Of a DNA stretch of 64,000 bases, positions 1 to 11,202 are shown in pieces (position 1 is the first letter of the stretch; each line of letters opens with the position of its first letter). Source of the DNA: Marchantia polymorpha subsp. ruderalis (lineage: Eukaryota > Streptophyta > Marchantiopsida > Marchantiales > Marchantiaceae). Location: NCBI GenBank assembly GCA_037833965.1, contig AP031354.1, positions 12,192,001 through 12,256,000 of the forward strand, given 5' to 3'. The notes under the pieces are model-generated. The model had not been told where the DNA came from, ran no database searches, and was given only the letters and a program-made list of their open reading frames with translations. A program made the translations under genes and the position numbers.

Positions 1-237
1 AGTTCAAACGCGAGTCAAAATTAGACTTGGAGTTTGTCAGACAAACTTTAAATTCAACGCAAGATACCGTGGTATGCACCTTAAAAGAAGTGCAAACTTG
101 TTATGAGAAAACAAACAGGAGCTTCAGCTGATCTTGCTGATTCGGACCTCTTTTAATTTGTTGCCCCTTTGTCTTGGCCCACGTTTCCCGAAGCACGAAA
201 ATTTTAAGTGGGAATTACTTTATCTGTCAGCTACAAG

Positions 238-3200
238 TTACTCCAGATTTTCCATTCTTGTACTGTCAGCGGCCGAGTTATTTTTCCATCCTGACGCATT
301 GTACCTGTGCACGGCGGTGATCTTGCACAAAAGCATAAGTTTCTGCAGCATTTCGTCCTCGACTTCAGCTGGAGATTTCACGAGCTGCAAAAAGTCATCT
401 TTCTGCGTCATGGTTTGGCTGAATGTATGTAGCAGGACCTGTGATAGCTTTTCTTTGTTGACCGACCTTTGGAAAGAATCCACCTCTTCTGGGTGGTTGG
501 TGAGTAGTCTATACACAATGACTCTCCTCTTCTGTCCAATTCTGAAGGCTCTGCTCACGGCCTGTCTTAAAACAGATGGATTGTCGGTGTTATCTATTAT
601 TACGACTCGAGAAGCACCCACCAGACTGATGCCCTCTTTGCAGGCTTTGGTAGAAGCCAGCAGGAGGTGAATGTCTTGTCCAAAGTTTTGATCTGCTCCC
701 GGACATTGGTTGAACAACTTGATTACCTCTTGCCTGTCAACTTCCGCCATTGTCCCGTCAAGGCGGAAAAACTGTTGATTAAGATTCCAGCCCCATATCT
801 TCAGGAGCATTGTCTGAATGTAATCCAACGGACCAAGTGTTGTGCAGAAGACGATCACTTTCTCCTTCGATTCTTTGCATAGACGCAAGAGGTGGATTAA
901 GAACTCGATCTTCACCCCTTGAAACGCTTCCGTAAATTGATTCGATGGAGATGGTTGAGCCGGGCCATGATTCTGGCCAGAATATGGATTTAGCGTATTG
1001 AGCCCCGCCACCAATGATGGATGAATGCATGCTGAGAATATTTTCTTCTGTATCGCCCATCTGCCTTTAACTGGAGGCAGAGACGAAATTACTCTTCTCT
1101 GAACATCTGTGAGCTTCAACCTCACCGAGTACTCGATCAATCCGGGGAGACTTTCTAATATTGTACCTGGATACCAGTGAACGAACGAGGCTGTCAGCAG
1201 CCTTAGTTTCTGCACCGCCTGATTGATGGCCTCATCTGCAACGGTTTCATTCTTCACCTGATTTTCCAGAATTTCGCCAATTTCTTCCTGGAACATATTT
1301 TCTTCCAGTTGCATTACAGATTGTCTAGATTGTCCGCTCCTCTCGCCGATCGTATTAGAGAAGTTTGGATGAGCTCGCATAAAGTCATCTCTGCACAGCT
1401 TCAGTAGAGTGTAGAGCTCCTTGAAATTATTGTGAAACAACGTCCCTGACACTATCACTCTCCTTCTTGTTCTCAATTGTTGGAGGCTCTTGAGTATCTT
1501 CGTCTTCTTTGTTCTAGCCAGATGCCCTTCATCAAAAACGACCAAGTCTGGAGCATCGAGGACTACTTTGCACATTTGTAAGTCTAAAGCATCTCGTTCA
1601 GTCTTTGAAAACAAACCTCGATCCACCATAATGGCGAACAAAGTATAACTCATCAGCAACACTCCCCCCTTTGCTCCCTTCCAATCTTCTAGTACTCCAG
1701 CTCTGTTTACCTTCAAGCTTTTCTTCACCTGTGTTGGTATTTGTGAGTAAAGTTCCAGCGTTTCCTGCAACTCGTACTCCGCTCCGACGGAACCCTCTTT
1801 ATGAGTGCACTCATTGAGGCAAAATATAGGCAAGGTCTCAACTTTCCACCGAGCAAACTCGTCCTGCCAGGATTTTAGCATGATTTTTGGTGCAAGGATG
1901 AGAGCTCTTCTCTCGAGGAACTTGGACAGAAAGCTTTTTATAAAACTTATCATAAGGCAAGTCTTACCTGTACCAGGGGCATGTGCTATAATGCATCCAA
2001 CAGATTCCCCTTTCTCATCAGCGACAAGATTTCTGGCAAGGAAGTCGAAGCCGTCTTTTTGATGAAGGTGCAGTACATTCTCAAACAGAGGATCAAGCTC
2101 CAAACTAGAATTGCACAAGTCTTCATCACTGCGTTGTGGCACTCGAAGGTTGAATTGCAACGCAGACTCCACCCGTGTGAACTTCGAAGCATTGTGCTTA
2201 CGTGGTTCAGGTGTATGACTTAAGGGGATAAACATTTTCTGTATGTCCCTTCCCGTTCTTCCACAGTCCTCGCAGTATTGTCCGACCTCGTCTTTCCAGA
2301 GCTTGTTCTGGTGAGTACAGGAAATGTCTTTCAGCTTCTTCTGCTGGGCTATGCATCCACAATCCTCACAATACCATCCCAAATCCTCGTCCCAGTCACA
2401 AACCAGATGGTCGCAAGCCAGGGACGGCTCTGACGCTGGAGGAGGTGCTTCAGCCGTGGCGAGTGCCATGCACTCCCACACGGATCCCAGAGAACTTTCC
2501 GCCTTGTCATCTAAGATCCCCTTTTCAGGCTCCCATCTATAATCCGCGTAAGGAACGTTCTCTTCATCCTGACATGTGCTGTCTAAATCTTGGCATTTGG
2601 CAGGTTCTATTGAGTAGTCTTCCTCCTCACTCATATCCACTTCTTCCATTCGCTGTGCTTTTCTCTTCTTCCCTTTGTTCTGAATCGCGTGGAGCTTTTT
2701 TCGTACACATTTTTCCCTCAATGATTTTTTCAAGCTGTTCGGCGTTTTCCTTAACGAAACTACACCCTTGCTATGATCGCCAACAATTGGTGAAGGGACA
2801 GAGTCCACAGCTTCTTCCGTTATATTTGGACGAAGAAGCTTCTTAGCGCTTAGACAGGAAGTCTCTTCCCGGTCAGTCTCGCCGAGGCCGGCGGTGTGAC
2901 TTGATTTCTTGTGAACAGAACTAATATCTAGAGGAGAGTCTGGCTTCTCTATACCATAGCTTTGTACCCCAGGCATGGCGCTTGTGGCAGCGGGTTGATG
3001 TGGAGAATCAGTGACGGGCGAGGTGAGGACACTGCCACTCAAAATTCGAGCTATTTCGTCCCAGTATTCCTCGATCTTCTTTGCATTGGCAGACTTCGCA
3101 GTAGTTTCTTCTTCGGTTTGGTAACGATCCTCTTCAGGTACCTCTCGTTGACCGGAACCATCTGCCTCAGCATTAACTGCATTGGGATTTCGAACGTCAG

Positions 3201-3615
3201 CGGAATGCAAATCTTGTGGGAGGACTGTGGGATTTGAGCAACCTTGCTGTCCAAGGCCTTTCACGTTGTCAGGCCAGTGGACATTTATCATCCCCTTTTC
3301 ACAATTCTCCATGCCGTCCGTGGAAGTCTTCTCCTTGTTCTCTTGCAAATTCCTCGTTGCAAGTTCTTCCTTGGAATCCAGCATTGCCTGGACAGATTTC
3401 TCTACCTCGGCACCACCTGTAATCTGCTCAGTACTTTCCTCTAATACTGGCGATGGAGAAGTGCCATATAAACCCAGTCTCGTCGCACTCAATTTCTCGA
3501 TGAAAGTGTTGCACAACTTCTCTATACTTTCAAGCTCGGCCATGGCCCCTTTCAGCCAGTCAAAACTTTTAGCTTCCAATGTACCAGTCTTCATAGTCAC
3601 TGCGGATGGTGTCAT
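238..3615 (-). CDS. CLSY/DRD1-like SNF2 chromatin-remodelling ATPase (main part)
   Basis: Large uninterrupted frame of 1125 aa if read from the ATG at 3615. Proteins of the plant DRD1/CLASSY group help recruit Pol IV or Pol V in RNA-directed DNA methylation; that role is inferred from the family. An acidic, low-complexity N-terminal half is followed by two tandem Cys motifs (about residues 403-425 and 432-453, each ending CEDCG). The SNF2 ATPase follows: motif I GTGKT near 546, DEGH box near 694, then SGTLFHNNFKELY. The helicase C domain has RQAVSRAFRIGQ near 1018. The DEGH box and the tandem Cys motifs before the ATPase point to the CLSY/DRD1 group rather than other SNF2 families. The ATG at 3615 spans the junction of a 148-bp duplication, so the native start is probably upstream, near 4117. 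A single-copy gene would encode about 1243 aa. Confidence 0.85.
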   Translation of the reverse strand: MTPSAVTMKTGTLEAKSFDWLKGAMAELESIEKLCNTFIEKLSATRLGLYGTSPSPVLEESTEQITGGAEVEKSVQAMLDSKEELATRNLQENKEKTSTDGMENCEKGMINVHWPDNVKGLGQQGCSNPTVLPQDLHSADVRNPNAVNAEADGSGQREVPEEDRYQTEEETTAKSANAKKIEEYWDEIARILSGSVLTSPVTDSPHQPAATSAMPGVQSYGIEKPDSPLDISSVHKKSSHTAGLGETDREETSCLSAKKLLRPNITEEAVDSVPSPIVGDHSKGVVSLRKTPNSLKKSLREKCVRKKLHAIQNKGKKRKAQRMEEVDMSEEEDYSIEPAKCQDLDSTCQDEENVPYADYRWEPEKGILDDKAESSLGSVWECMALATAEAPPPASEPSLACDHLVCDWDEDLGWYCEDCGCIAQQKKLKDISCTHQNKLWKDEVGQYCEDCGRTGRDIQKMFIPLSHTPEPRKHNASKFTRVESALQFNLRVPQRSDEDLCNSSLELDPLFENVLHLHQKDGFDFLARNLVADEKGESVGCIIAHAPGTGKTCLMISFIKSFLSKFLERRALILAPKIMLKSWQDEFARWKVETLPIFCLNECTHKEGSVGAEYELQETLELYSQIPTQVKKSLKVNRAGVLEDWKGAKGGVLLMSYTLFAIMVDRGLFSKTERDALDLQMCKVVLDAPDLVVFDEGHLARTKKTKILKSLQQLRTRRRVIVSGTLFHNNFKELYTLLKLCRDDFMRAHPNFSNTIGERSGQSRQSVMQLEENMFQEEIGEILENQVKNETVADEAINQAVQKLRLLTASFVHWYPGTILESLPGLIEYSVRLKLTDVQRRVISSLPPVKGRWAIQKKIFSACIHPSLVAGLNTLNPYSGQNHGPAQPSPSNQFTEAFQGVKIEFLIHLLRLCKESKEKVIVFCTTLGPLDYIQTMLLKIWGWNLNQQFFRLDGTMAEVDRQEVIKLFNQCPGADQNFGQDIHLLLASTKACKEGISLVGASRVVIIDNTDNPSVLRQAVSRAFRIGQKRRVIVYRLLTNHPEEVDSFQRSVNKEKLSQVLLHTFSQTMTQKDDFLQLVKSPAEVEDEMLQKLMLLCKITAVHRYNASGWKNNSAADSTRMENLE

Positions 3616-3760
3616 ATAAACCCAGTCTCGTCGCACTCAATTTCTCGATGAAAGTGTTGCACAACTTCTCTATACTTTCAAGCTCGGCCATGGCCCCTTT
3701 CAGCCAGTCAAAACTTTTAGCTTCCAATGTACCAGTCTTCATAGTCACTGCAGATGGTGT
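3465..3760. repeat. 148-bp perfect-length tandem duplication inside the SNF2 gene
   Basis: Copy 1 is 3465-3612 and copy 2 is 3613-3760. The only difference I see is one base near the end (gcggatgg against gcagatgg). The unit length of 148 is not a multiple of three, so the duplication moves the coding frame by one base and separates the N-terminal ~168 codons from the rest. It could be a young real duplication, an allele, or an assembly error. Confidence 0.95.
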
Positions 3761-4117
3761 CCCATTCTCGTCTCGATTTGCATTCATCTCCTGTTTCTCA
3801 TCGTTCCCTGAGACATCCGACGACGAACGGTCGGTTGTGTCTGCTGGTTCTTTCAAGCCCATCTCAACCGTCGGAGATGGTGGAAGCATATCATATACAC
3901 GCCAGCCAGCCTCCACAAAAAATATATAACCCCAGAAAAGCTCCAAGACTGCTCGTATAAAGCTGCCTAAGTCGTGCCATCGTGAATCTGCTGCGAAAGT
4001 CGTGTCGTCCCCGACACAATACGTACAGAATAACGACCTGTTCTGGACATGGGCTCCAAGTGGACAGAGAGGAGAATATCTACCGATCGTCCATGCGTTT
4101 TTCATACGATTTTTCAT
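3569..4117 (-). CDS. Probable original N-terminus of the CLSY-like gene, cut off by a frameshift
   Basis: This frame of 182 codons starts with an ATG at 4117 and reads through the upstream copy of the 148-bp duplication (3613-3760). It then enters the second copy in the wrong frame and stops after 14 unrelated residues. Up to the end of the first copy its last ~50 residues match the first ~50 residues of the main ORF, so one gene has been split. The N-terminal segment includes a hydrophobic stretch (about residues 53-66) and Ser/Asp/Glu-rich sequence around residues 90-118. No known domain was recognised in it. The true start could lie further upstream or behind an intron. Confidence 0.5.
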   Translation of the reverse strand: MKNRMKNAWTIGRYSPLCPLGAHVQNRSLFCTYCVGDDTTFAADSRWHDLGSFIRAVLELFWGYIFFVEAGWRVYDMLPPSPTVEMGLKEPADTTDRSSSDVSGNDEKQEMNANRDENGTPSAVTMKTGTLEAKSFDWLKGAMAELESIEKLCNTFIEKLSATRLGLYDTIRSDYEDWYIGS

Positions 4118-4475
4118 ACGTCCATGCGTATTAGCGGAAGGCCGAACATGGCAGATGACATGATCCTCCTCCCCTTACATTTCGAACCGACCATTTTATC
4201 ACATCGTTCCCACTGGAATTTGAAGCTGATGTTGGAACTGCAACTAGAAAGTGGACGAGAAGACTTGCAGAAACGACGATTCGAAAACCGATCTGAGAAA
4301 ATATAGAGCGGGACCTTCCCAGTCCAACATAACGTAAACGTAAACCGAACTCTTTGTTGTCTGTCGCCTTTTCGCACTCCTTGCACAGTTAGTTGATGAT
4401 GAGTGCTGCTAGGTCCAAGTCCGTCAAACCTCCCTGCCCAGCTCAGACGTTCGTTACCTTGGGGCTGACTGACAT

Positions 4476-5184
4476 TGACTGACTTATTAGTCAGTCAGGG
4501 ACCATTGCAAGCTTTTCTTTCTTCACTTCAGAGGACGATGAGGACATAGGAGGACGGGGGTCTAGCTCATGTAGCATCCATCCAACCTTTTGCAATTAAA
4601 TTCTTACTTCGCCCATTGATTGAATGATTGATTGAGATCAATCATTCAATCAGATTTGAGATTCCACGTCGGGACAGACATGTCGTCTGCCCTGTTGACA
4701 AACGGTCGATCTTCTTGGCCTGGGGACGGACTGAGGAAGAAAATGTGGAAGTCGTGGAAGAAGAGCTTGGTCTCCTTCCGCTTTACGAAACTTTAGGTTA
4801 CATCTACATACAATTCACAGATTCTGCAGCCCTGGAATACTGCGCAATATGATCTCAGTGTAATAAAATTACATTTTCTGAATGCTAAGAATAATAACTG
4901 TAGACAGAAAATTATATTGAGAAGGTTTCTCTGAGTTTTATTGCATCTGCTAATATTGTGAAGGAGATAATTTGATCAACTAGCGTCAACCTTCGGTTGA
5001 CGCAACGATGGATCAAACGGATAATGTTATCATGAAATGACTGATTGCAACAGAAATTGCGTGAAAGTGTGTGATTCTCACACACTTTCAGGCAAAAAAC
5101 TGAAATCAGTTAGGTATCATTGTTTGTTATTCCCAAAAACCATACCAACTTGTGGAGGAGACCTCTGAATTAACTCCTCCACAA
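4476..5184. repeat. Cluster of five perfect inverted repeats (hairpins)
   Basis: Five perfect stem-loops lie in about 700 bp with no gene. (1) 4476-4484/4489-4497, 9 bp, loop TATT. (2) 4618-4632/4637-4651, 15 bp, loop TGAG. (3) 4983-4991/4995-5003, 9 bp, loop TTC. (4) 5062-5074/5078-5090, 13 bp, loop TTC. (5) 5150-5160/5174-5184, 11 bp, 13-base spacer. The stem sequences are unrelated to each other. The region is upstream of the SNF2 gene and downstream of NRT3. Function unknown. Confidence 0.85.
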
Positions 5185-6132
5185 TTTAAGTTTTAAGCTT
5201 CCCTTTCGCTTATGAACACTGTTGTCGATCTCTTTCAACAAAGCCCCCTCAAGCATTCCTGCGCACAATGACGATGCAATGAGCATGAAAGTTTTTTTTC
5301 CCCCTTCTCAAGTCATAAATAGCGTATGAATTGTGTGGATCTCGCTAAATGTTGTTAAGTTCTTTTAAAACTCCTAGTCAAGATTGTGCTCCCAAGCAAG
5401 AGTCCAGATGAACTCTTTTGTTACTCACAAAATTCCAACGCACGCATTTGAAGAATCTAGATTGCTGAGTCAATGTTTTGTCTTGGTCTTATTGAGTGAT
5501 AATCTGACCTACGAAACTCGACGTCGAAGTATGCAACTGAACATGCAGCGCACGACAACGATTCGAGTGCCGCTGTTAGAGGCACCTGCCGTCCACTAGC
5601 TTCAGTTCTTGGTCTGTAGCAGGAAAAGCTCGTTTTTTGCTTCAGGCCACGAGCAAGCAGACAGTGTGACTCTTGAGCTCCTTAATGGAAATTTTGTTTG
5701 GTCACCTCAAGAGAATTCGTCATTCTTCTCAAGAAACTCCCTTTGTTGATATTATAGACATCATAGTATCTACAGAGACACGAAGAATGGTTGATAATGG
5801 AAAGGATTGTCGTCCTGTACATGTACTTCGCACAGCATGCTGCGCTATTGCACGCAATCTGATGGCTAGTTCTATGACTTTAGATTCAATTGTCGGATGA
5901 AGAATCGATCCGCTTACTTGTCAGCAGTAAATGATCAGTTTCCCCTCAGTCCCACTTGTAATATGTAATTGCTCAGTTTGTGAAAGCAAAAGCCAGAGCT
6001 CTTGGACCAATGACTCCAATGTGGTTTAGTAAGTCATTCTGAAAACGAATTTTCTCGTCTACCAGTATACACAGCGTGTACTATACATGTGAAAAAAGAG
6101 GAAGGTAGCACATGAGCAGCTAGTTCAAAGTT
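5185..6132. other. Intergenic; nothing recognised
   Basis: Ordinary-composition sequence between the hairpin cluster and the 3' end of NRT3. It has only short open frames with no recognisable similarity. It should hold the 3' UTR of the NRT3 gene just below 6133. Confidence 0.5.
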
Positions 6133-6768
6133 CTATGACATTGCAGGCTTCCTACCCAACAAGGTTTCAGCTAGCAGGAAGCTGCATAGCGAAACCACCG
6201 AAAACAAGGAGAGGACAATTCCAGCAATATCTATGGAAGGAAGTCTTCCTGTGATTGGGATGATGGTGATCAGGTTCGTGGTCTTGGCATCATCAGTGTT
6301 CTGACCGTAAGCCAGCTCAACTGCTTGAGTATCCAACACGTACGCACGAACGAAATATTCGCCTCCAGGAACGTTCTTGGGAATTCTCCAAACCACAAAG
6401 TTCCCTTCGCTCCTGTACAACTTGGTCGCAATCTCCTTCGGACAAGTATTGTCCCTCTGGAGATCGTCATCGGTCTTCCTCCAGCCGCGATCGATCTGAC
6501 TCTTGGGAGCAAAGCACAGCTTCACCTTGACACTGGCATACTCGGAATCTACTTCGATTTCAAGGGAAGAGTTCAAGTTCCACTGAACGGCCAGACTGTC
6601 TACACCAACTTTGGCAACTCCTGACGATACGTTTTGGCTTTGAATCTGGGCATTCACAACAAGGTTCCGTTCGAGAGTAGAAAATCGCACTCCCCCTTCG
6701 ACTTCTGTCGCCTGGAACAACGCTGCAAACAGAACTGTCACAGCCAAAAGTTTATGACAGCATGCCAT
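6133..6768 (-). CDS. NRT3: NRT3/NAR2-type high-affinity nitrate transporter partner
   Basis: Single-exon frame of 211 aa starting with ATG at 6768. NRT3/NAR2 proteins are small plasma-membrane partners needed for activity and stability of NRT2 nitrate transporters. The sequence has an N-terminal signal peptide (about 1-25) and a conserved core containing LCFAPKSQIDRGWRKT and the TCPKEI segment. A YFVRAYVLD stretch is followed by AYGQNTD. One C-terminal membrane span (about 181-205) ends in a short basic tail. Length and layout match land-plant NAR2 proteins (about 200-210 aa). No NRT2 gene is present in the window, as expected because partners are unlinked in plants. Nothing in the frame looks broken. 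Confidence 0.92.
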   Translation of the reverse strand: MACCHKLLAVTVLFAALFQATEVEGGVRFSTLERNLVVNAQIQSQNVSSGVAKVGVDSLAVQWNLNSSLEIEVDSEYASVKVKLCFAPKSQIDRGWRKTDDDLQRDNTCPKEIATKLYRSEGNFVVWRIPKNVPGGEYFVRAYVLDTQAVELAYGQNTDDAKTTNLITIIPITGRLPSIDIAGIVLSLFSVVSLCSFLLAETLLGRKPAMS

Positions 6769-9700
6769 CTCGGTTCTCTTATTGCAGACAGCTGGATTAC
6801 GTCAAATGGAGAAGTCAAATTACAATTGAGTTTACAATTGAGCGAGAGCTCACTATTCTAGGATCACAGAATCCACCAATTTCAAGCCGGTCTGGCTCAG
6901 ATGGCAAACTCAGTACGACCTGTCTGAGAAAATGAACGACAGGACAGTTTGAAGGATGAGCAATGAGTGGAAGGAGATGTCTCCTCTCTATAGCTAGGTA
7001 GTGACAGGTCTGAGTTATGGTGGACATATGAAGAGAGGGGCAGAAAACGGAGACGGTTGAATGTTCCGGCATTTTCCATTCTGGTCACATCTTATAGAAT
7101 CCATACAGAGGACGATCTTCGTCCGAAGGTGCCCCCATTCTCTCCGAAAAGCTCATCTAGCAACTTTCCTGCGGGGGAATGCAAGCTAGAGCTCTTGGAG
7201 TCCAGCACGTCCTTTCTACATGCCGTCGATGCTCACCAGATGAACGCGACAGAAACAGTGTCATTGTTAACTATTGGGTACACGTGAAGCGCAATGCGTT
7301 GAGCTCAGAACAATCGATGCAGTCATAAACATAATTTTACTCTCCCCGAGAGGATCTCATCGAGATGCGGCACCTCGACCACGAGATATTGCCTTTCCTG
7401 ACACCCACTGGAACTTCTCTCTTGTTTGCAGAGTGCCCGTTGGTTACGGAAAATCCGAGACCAAGATCTGCTCCGCGAGGTACGTCTCTCTGCAAGCAGA
7501 AATCACAAGTACAGCACTGCGATGAAGACGTAGCTGTCTGCGTCAGGACTCCTCGCGTGCGCGCGCGAGCGAACTTTTAGCCACGCGCGTAGAGTTCTTA
7601 TTCCTTCAAAAGCACATCGATGGTTATTCACCAGTAGTCTCTTGAAGTCACAAGTATTGTTCAGCTTTGCTGCTAGAGTAAACTTGGGCGATTGAATTGC
7701 ATGTATCGTTGGAACACTTGTAATTATGTAGTAAATATGACTTTGTAAGCATAATTGTCCTTATGTACAGAGATATATATCCTATGTGAGAATTTCTTAA
7801 ATGTATATCTTTAGTGGATGTGCGTTCAAGGCCACATAATTTGATACTCCACCGTTACCAGTATAATTATCTTTAAATTAAAATATATTTTCTGAAGAAA
7901 ATTGGATTTCTACACAATTTGGTAGTGACTTATTAATTAATCAAAAATTTGAATTTAAGAAAGACGATTTTGGCAATAATTTAGTATTGCTTCGTTTCAA
8001 CAACATTGGATTATTTGATGATGTGCATTTTTTGAAAATATTCCTAATTTGAAACTTTTGGTCAGAGCAGCGTGAAACCATGTTCTGTTATAAATCAGTT
8101 TGCAATAATATTCAAAGTGCAAATAGTGTAAATTATTATTCTTATTTTATCTCTAATCATGTACATTTGAGTTGAAGTTTCATCATGATTTCTAGTATGA
8201 CAGTTCTTATAAACATATTCACATCATTTGGGACATTTTCAACATCTAGTTGAAATTGATCTCAGTACATACAAAAGTATCTAATCAAGAGTCAATCCAT
8301 TTTACATCACGATTTCAACCAAAAACTAGAAAAAAGTACTCTTATACTTCTACAATGACCAAAGACACATGATATTTTCATTCATATAAAGTACGGAAGG
8401 GATTCAAAATTAAATTTCATCCTTGCACTTATCATCAAGATTTCATAGAGGCAAATATTTCTCAAAATAACACCAGAAATTTAGTTAATAAATAATGAAT
8501 AGTTGTGATATTCAAACAAAAAAAAATACCAGCCCTTGAAAGACAATTGTGAAAAGAATTAAGATTATGCTTTTTTTAAATGGTTAATTAACTCTTATAA
8601 TTATATGTAATATTCTAGGGAAACAATGTTTCCAAAGTAAAAGTATACAATAATGCAATTCGCAAAAATCACCTGTTTTTTTCATCCCTCTGATGAATCT
8701 TCCAAACTAAATTTAGGACAACTTCAGGACAGATTGAGGCAAAGGAAGCCCTTGTTCCCAATTCCCTATTGATCTTATCTTAACAAGTAACCCCTCCCGA
8801 GTCACGTTTACAAAATACATGTGGATACCGAGGCTTGAATTATGTAGAGCCGAAATTAGAGGTATGCCCGAAAGCGCAATCATGTAAAAAAGCAAGAACG
8901 ATGGAATGAACCCATTAAAGCATGTGGAGAGTTTGGATATGAGGTGCAAGATGGGAAGACATGAAAATGTTCAAGGACACTAAAGACTTTGGGAGGATCG
9001 AAAGGAAAAAACTTCAAATTATGAACATGTTACATGTAATTTCATATGATTTCATACGGCCGCTAACATGTTGAATTTTGACACATCCCCATGAATACTA
9101 CATAACTCTTACTTCGTTGACACACAAAGCTTGAGTAATACTTACATATGTAGCCAAAGCTTCAAAGGCTGGAACAACCTATAATCAATTTACTCTGTCT
9201 GTGTTTATGTTGTGGTCCAAGATACATCGTTGTGTCTTATCTAGCTGATGATGGAGATAAAGAGAAAATCATGAGCCGATGGTGTGAACACATCATAGAG
9301 GGGACTGTCATACTGTGGCTCCTTGTCATGTGTTGTAATTTTGTTTGCATATAGTTTTAAAAATGTGATTGATGAAGATTTTGTCGTACATGGTTTGTGC
9401 TACAGTTAAGCGTCTACAAATCTTTATCGACAGTGACTACGTCCACTTAAAGTACCTTTCCTGAATTTTGTCAATGCATTTTATAGATTTGAAAACTCAG
9501 TCAATATTCTCTCGATGTCACTAACTAGGATTTTTAGGAAGTAGACCTCCACGACTATTCATGTGTGTAGGCCAAAGAACCTCCATCACCGAATATGTGT
9601 TTCTATATATGCTGCAACTGCTATAAGTTCGCGGAGATCAAGGCTAGCCGAATTCGATCCTCATGACATTCGATCTCTCCAGAATTCAAGTCACAATTAC

Positions 9701-11202
9701 ATCTTTGTGGGAAAATTCAAAGAAATATTTTTTTGACCAGGGTTCTTTCTGTAAGGATATTCATCAATACCCCATCATAGATTTGTGACTTAATCTAATG
9801 CAATTTGGGGTACAGCTCACTTAAGTTTTGATGTTGGGTGATTGAGAAGAAATCCCCAAATTTATGAGTATTTTAAAGACCCCATCTGTAAACAGTCGTG
9901 ATATCGAAGCTGTGTAGTCTCGCTGATTAAGACCTGTAGACCGAGCTTCATTGCTGGGGAGTCCAGCTGGTCGGCTTCTCTTTTTGTCTTGTCTATATAA
10001 AGGTTAGCGAGATAAGCACGCATAAGTAAGGATATAGCCTTTCTTCACTCAGTAAGTGATATTGCGACACGATGAGTGTGTGAAGAAAGACTGGCGGTAG
10101 AATAGCATACATGAATAACTGTGGTTTCGCAAGTTTGCCATTTGAGCTTTGACTCGATCAGAGACCATTGTCCAAGACTGCAGTCTTGGACAAACATTTG
10201 GCTCAAATTTGTGTGTTTTGTCCACAACCTTGCTGTTCCTCAAAATTAAGGTCGTGATGAGACTTGTTTAGTCTGAAGTTTTGTTTCGTCTCAGTAGATA
10301 ATTCATTCTATCGATATGAAGGTTGTATAAAACTGACAGCCACATCCAATTATCCTACTTGATCTGAACCAGCATCCAGAAGTTCTCCAAATTGAATATA
10401 ACCAGGCTGAGTTTTTCAGAAATGATTTGTTGAACGTTTGCCAGCTAGATGATTTGAAGTAAAACTCCATGCTTTAGGCACAAATGATGGTGTTCAGATT
10501 AAACGGCATTAAATTCTAAAAGGTGAGCAAAATATCCCAACCTGATAACGAATTTTTTGCTTACGTTTTGAAAATAATGTTTGTGTGATTTACAGACGTA
10601 AGTATACTCAAATTAAATGCTCTTATATGTGGAAAATAAGTTGCAAGTTTAGAACCCAATGTAGTTGAACAAATAATTGGCAGATGTTATATATCATTTT
10701 TTCGTGTGATTGCAGCATAATTTCGCTCAAATGAGCAACGACGGCCTGAAGCCAGTCATGTAGTGGGAAATAATAAGTAGAGCAGCTACCAATACCGCTT
10801 AAAACTCAAAGCTTTGCTATGTCAAGCTCGAGTGTAGTATCTCAGGGTTTTGCGAGTGCCCTTATGCGCATACAAATGTGAATATCCCATCGCAGAGTTA
10901 TTTCTCAGCTCATGTCCCATACGCTCGTCCGTTGTACTTAACGCACGCTCTTTCAAGTTAAACAAGGTGAATCAGACCAAAGAGAGATGATTGAATGTGG
11001 CGTTATTCACTCGGGGTATAGCTGAAGTTGGCTCTTCTTCATTCTAGAAGAACTAGATTGCAGAAGCTGCATGTTCCATTTTGAGATTGACTTATGATCT
11101 AGCATTTTTTCCCCTGTGTTGCATTCACTGTCAATGCTTTGGCAAGTGTAAGAAACTCGTACTATGTGGCCCTGTGGATCCGAAGATAACCAACTTTATA
11201 TG
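6769..11202. other. Long intergenic stretch; no gene recognised
   Basis: The first part (to about 7,650) has ordinary composition and would hold the NRT3 promoter and 5' UTR. From about 7,700 to 11,100 it becomes AT-rich, with only short frames of no recognisable similarity. I see no RNA gene, transposase or intact repeat here. Confidence 0.5.

Noticed and set aside
3569..3636. An intron that would remove one copy of the 148-bp duplication and restore the frame
   Set aside because: A GTGACT donor and a CGCAG acceptor exist at homologous points, but the removed length would be 149 bp, which gives the wrong frame. No better pair was seen.
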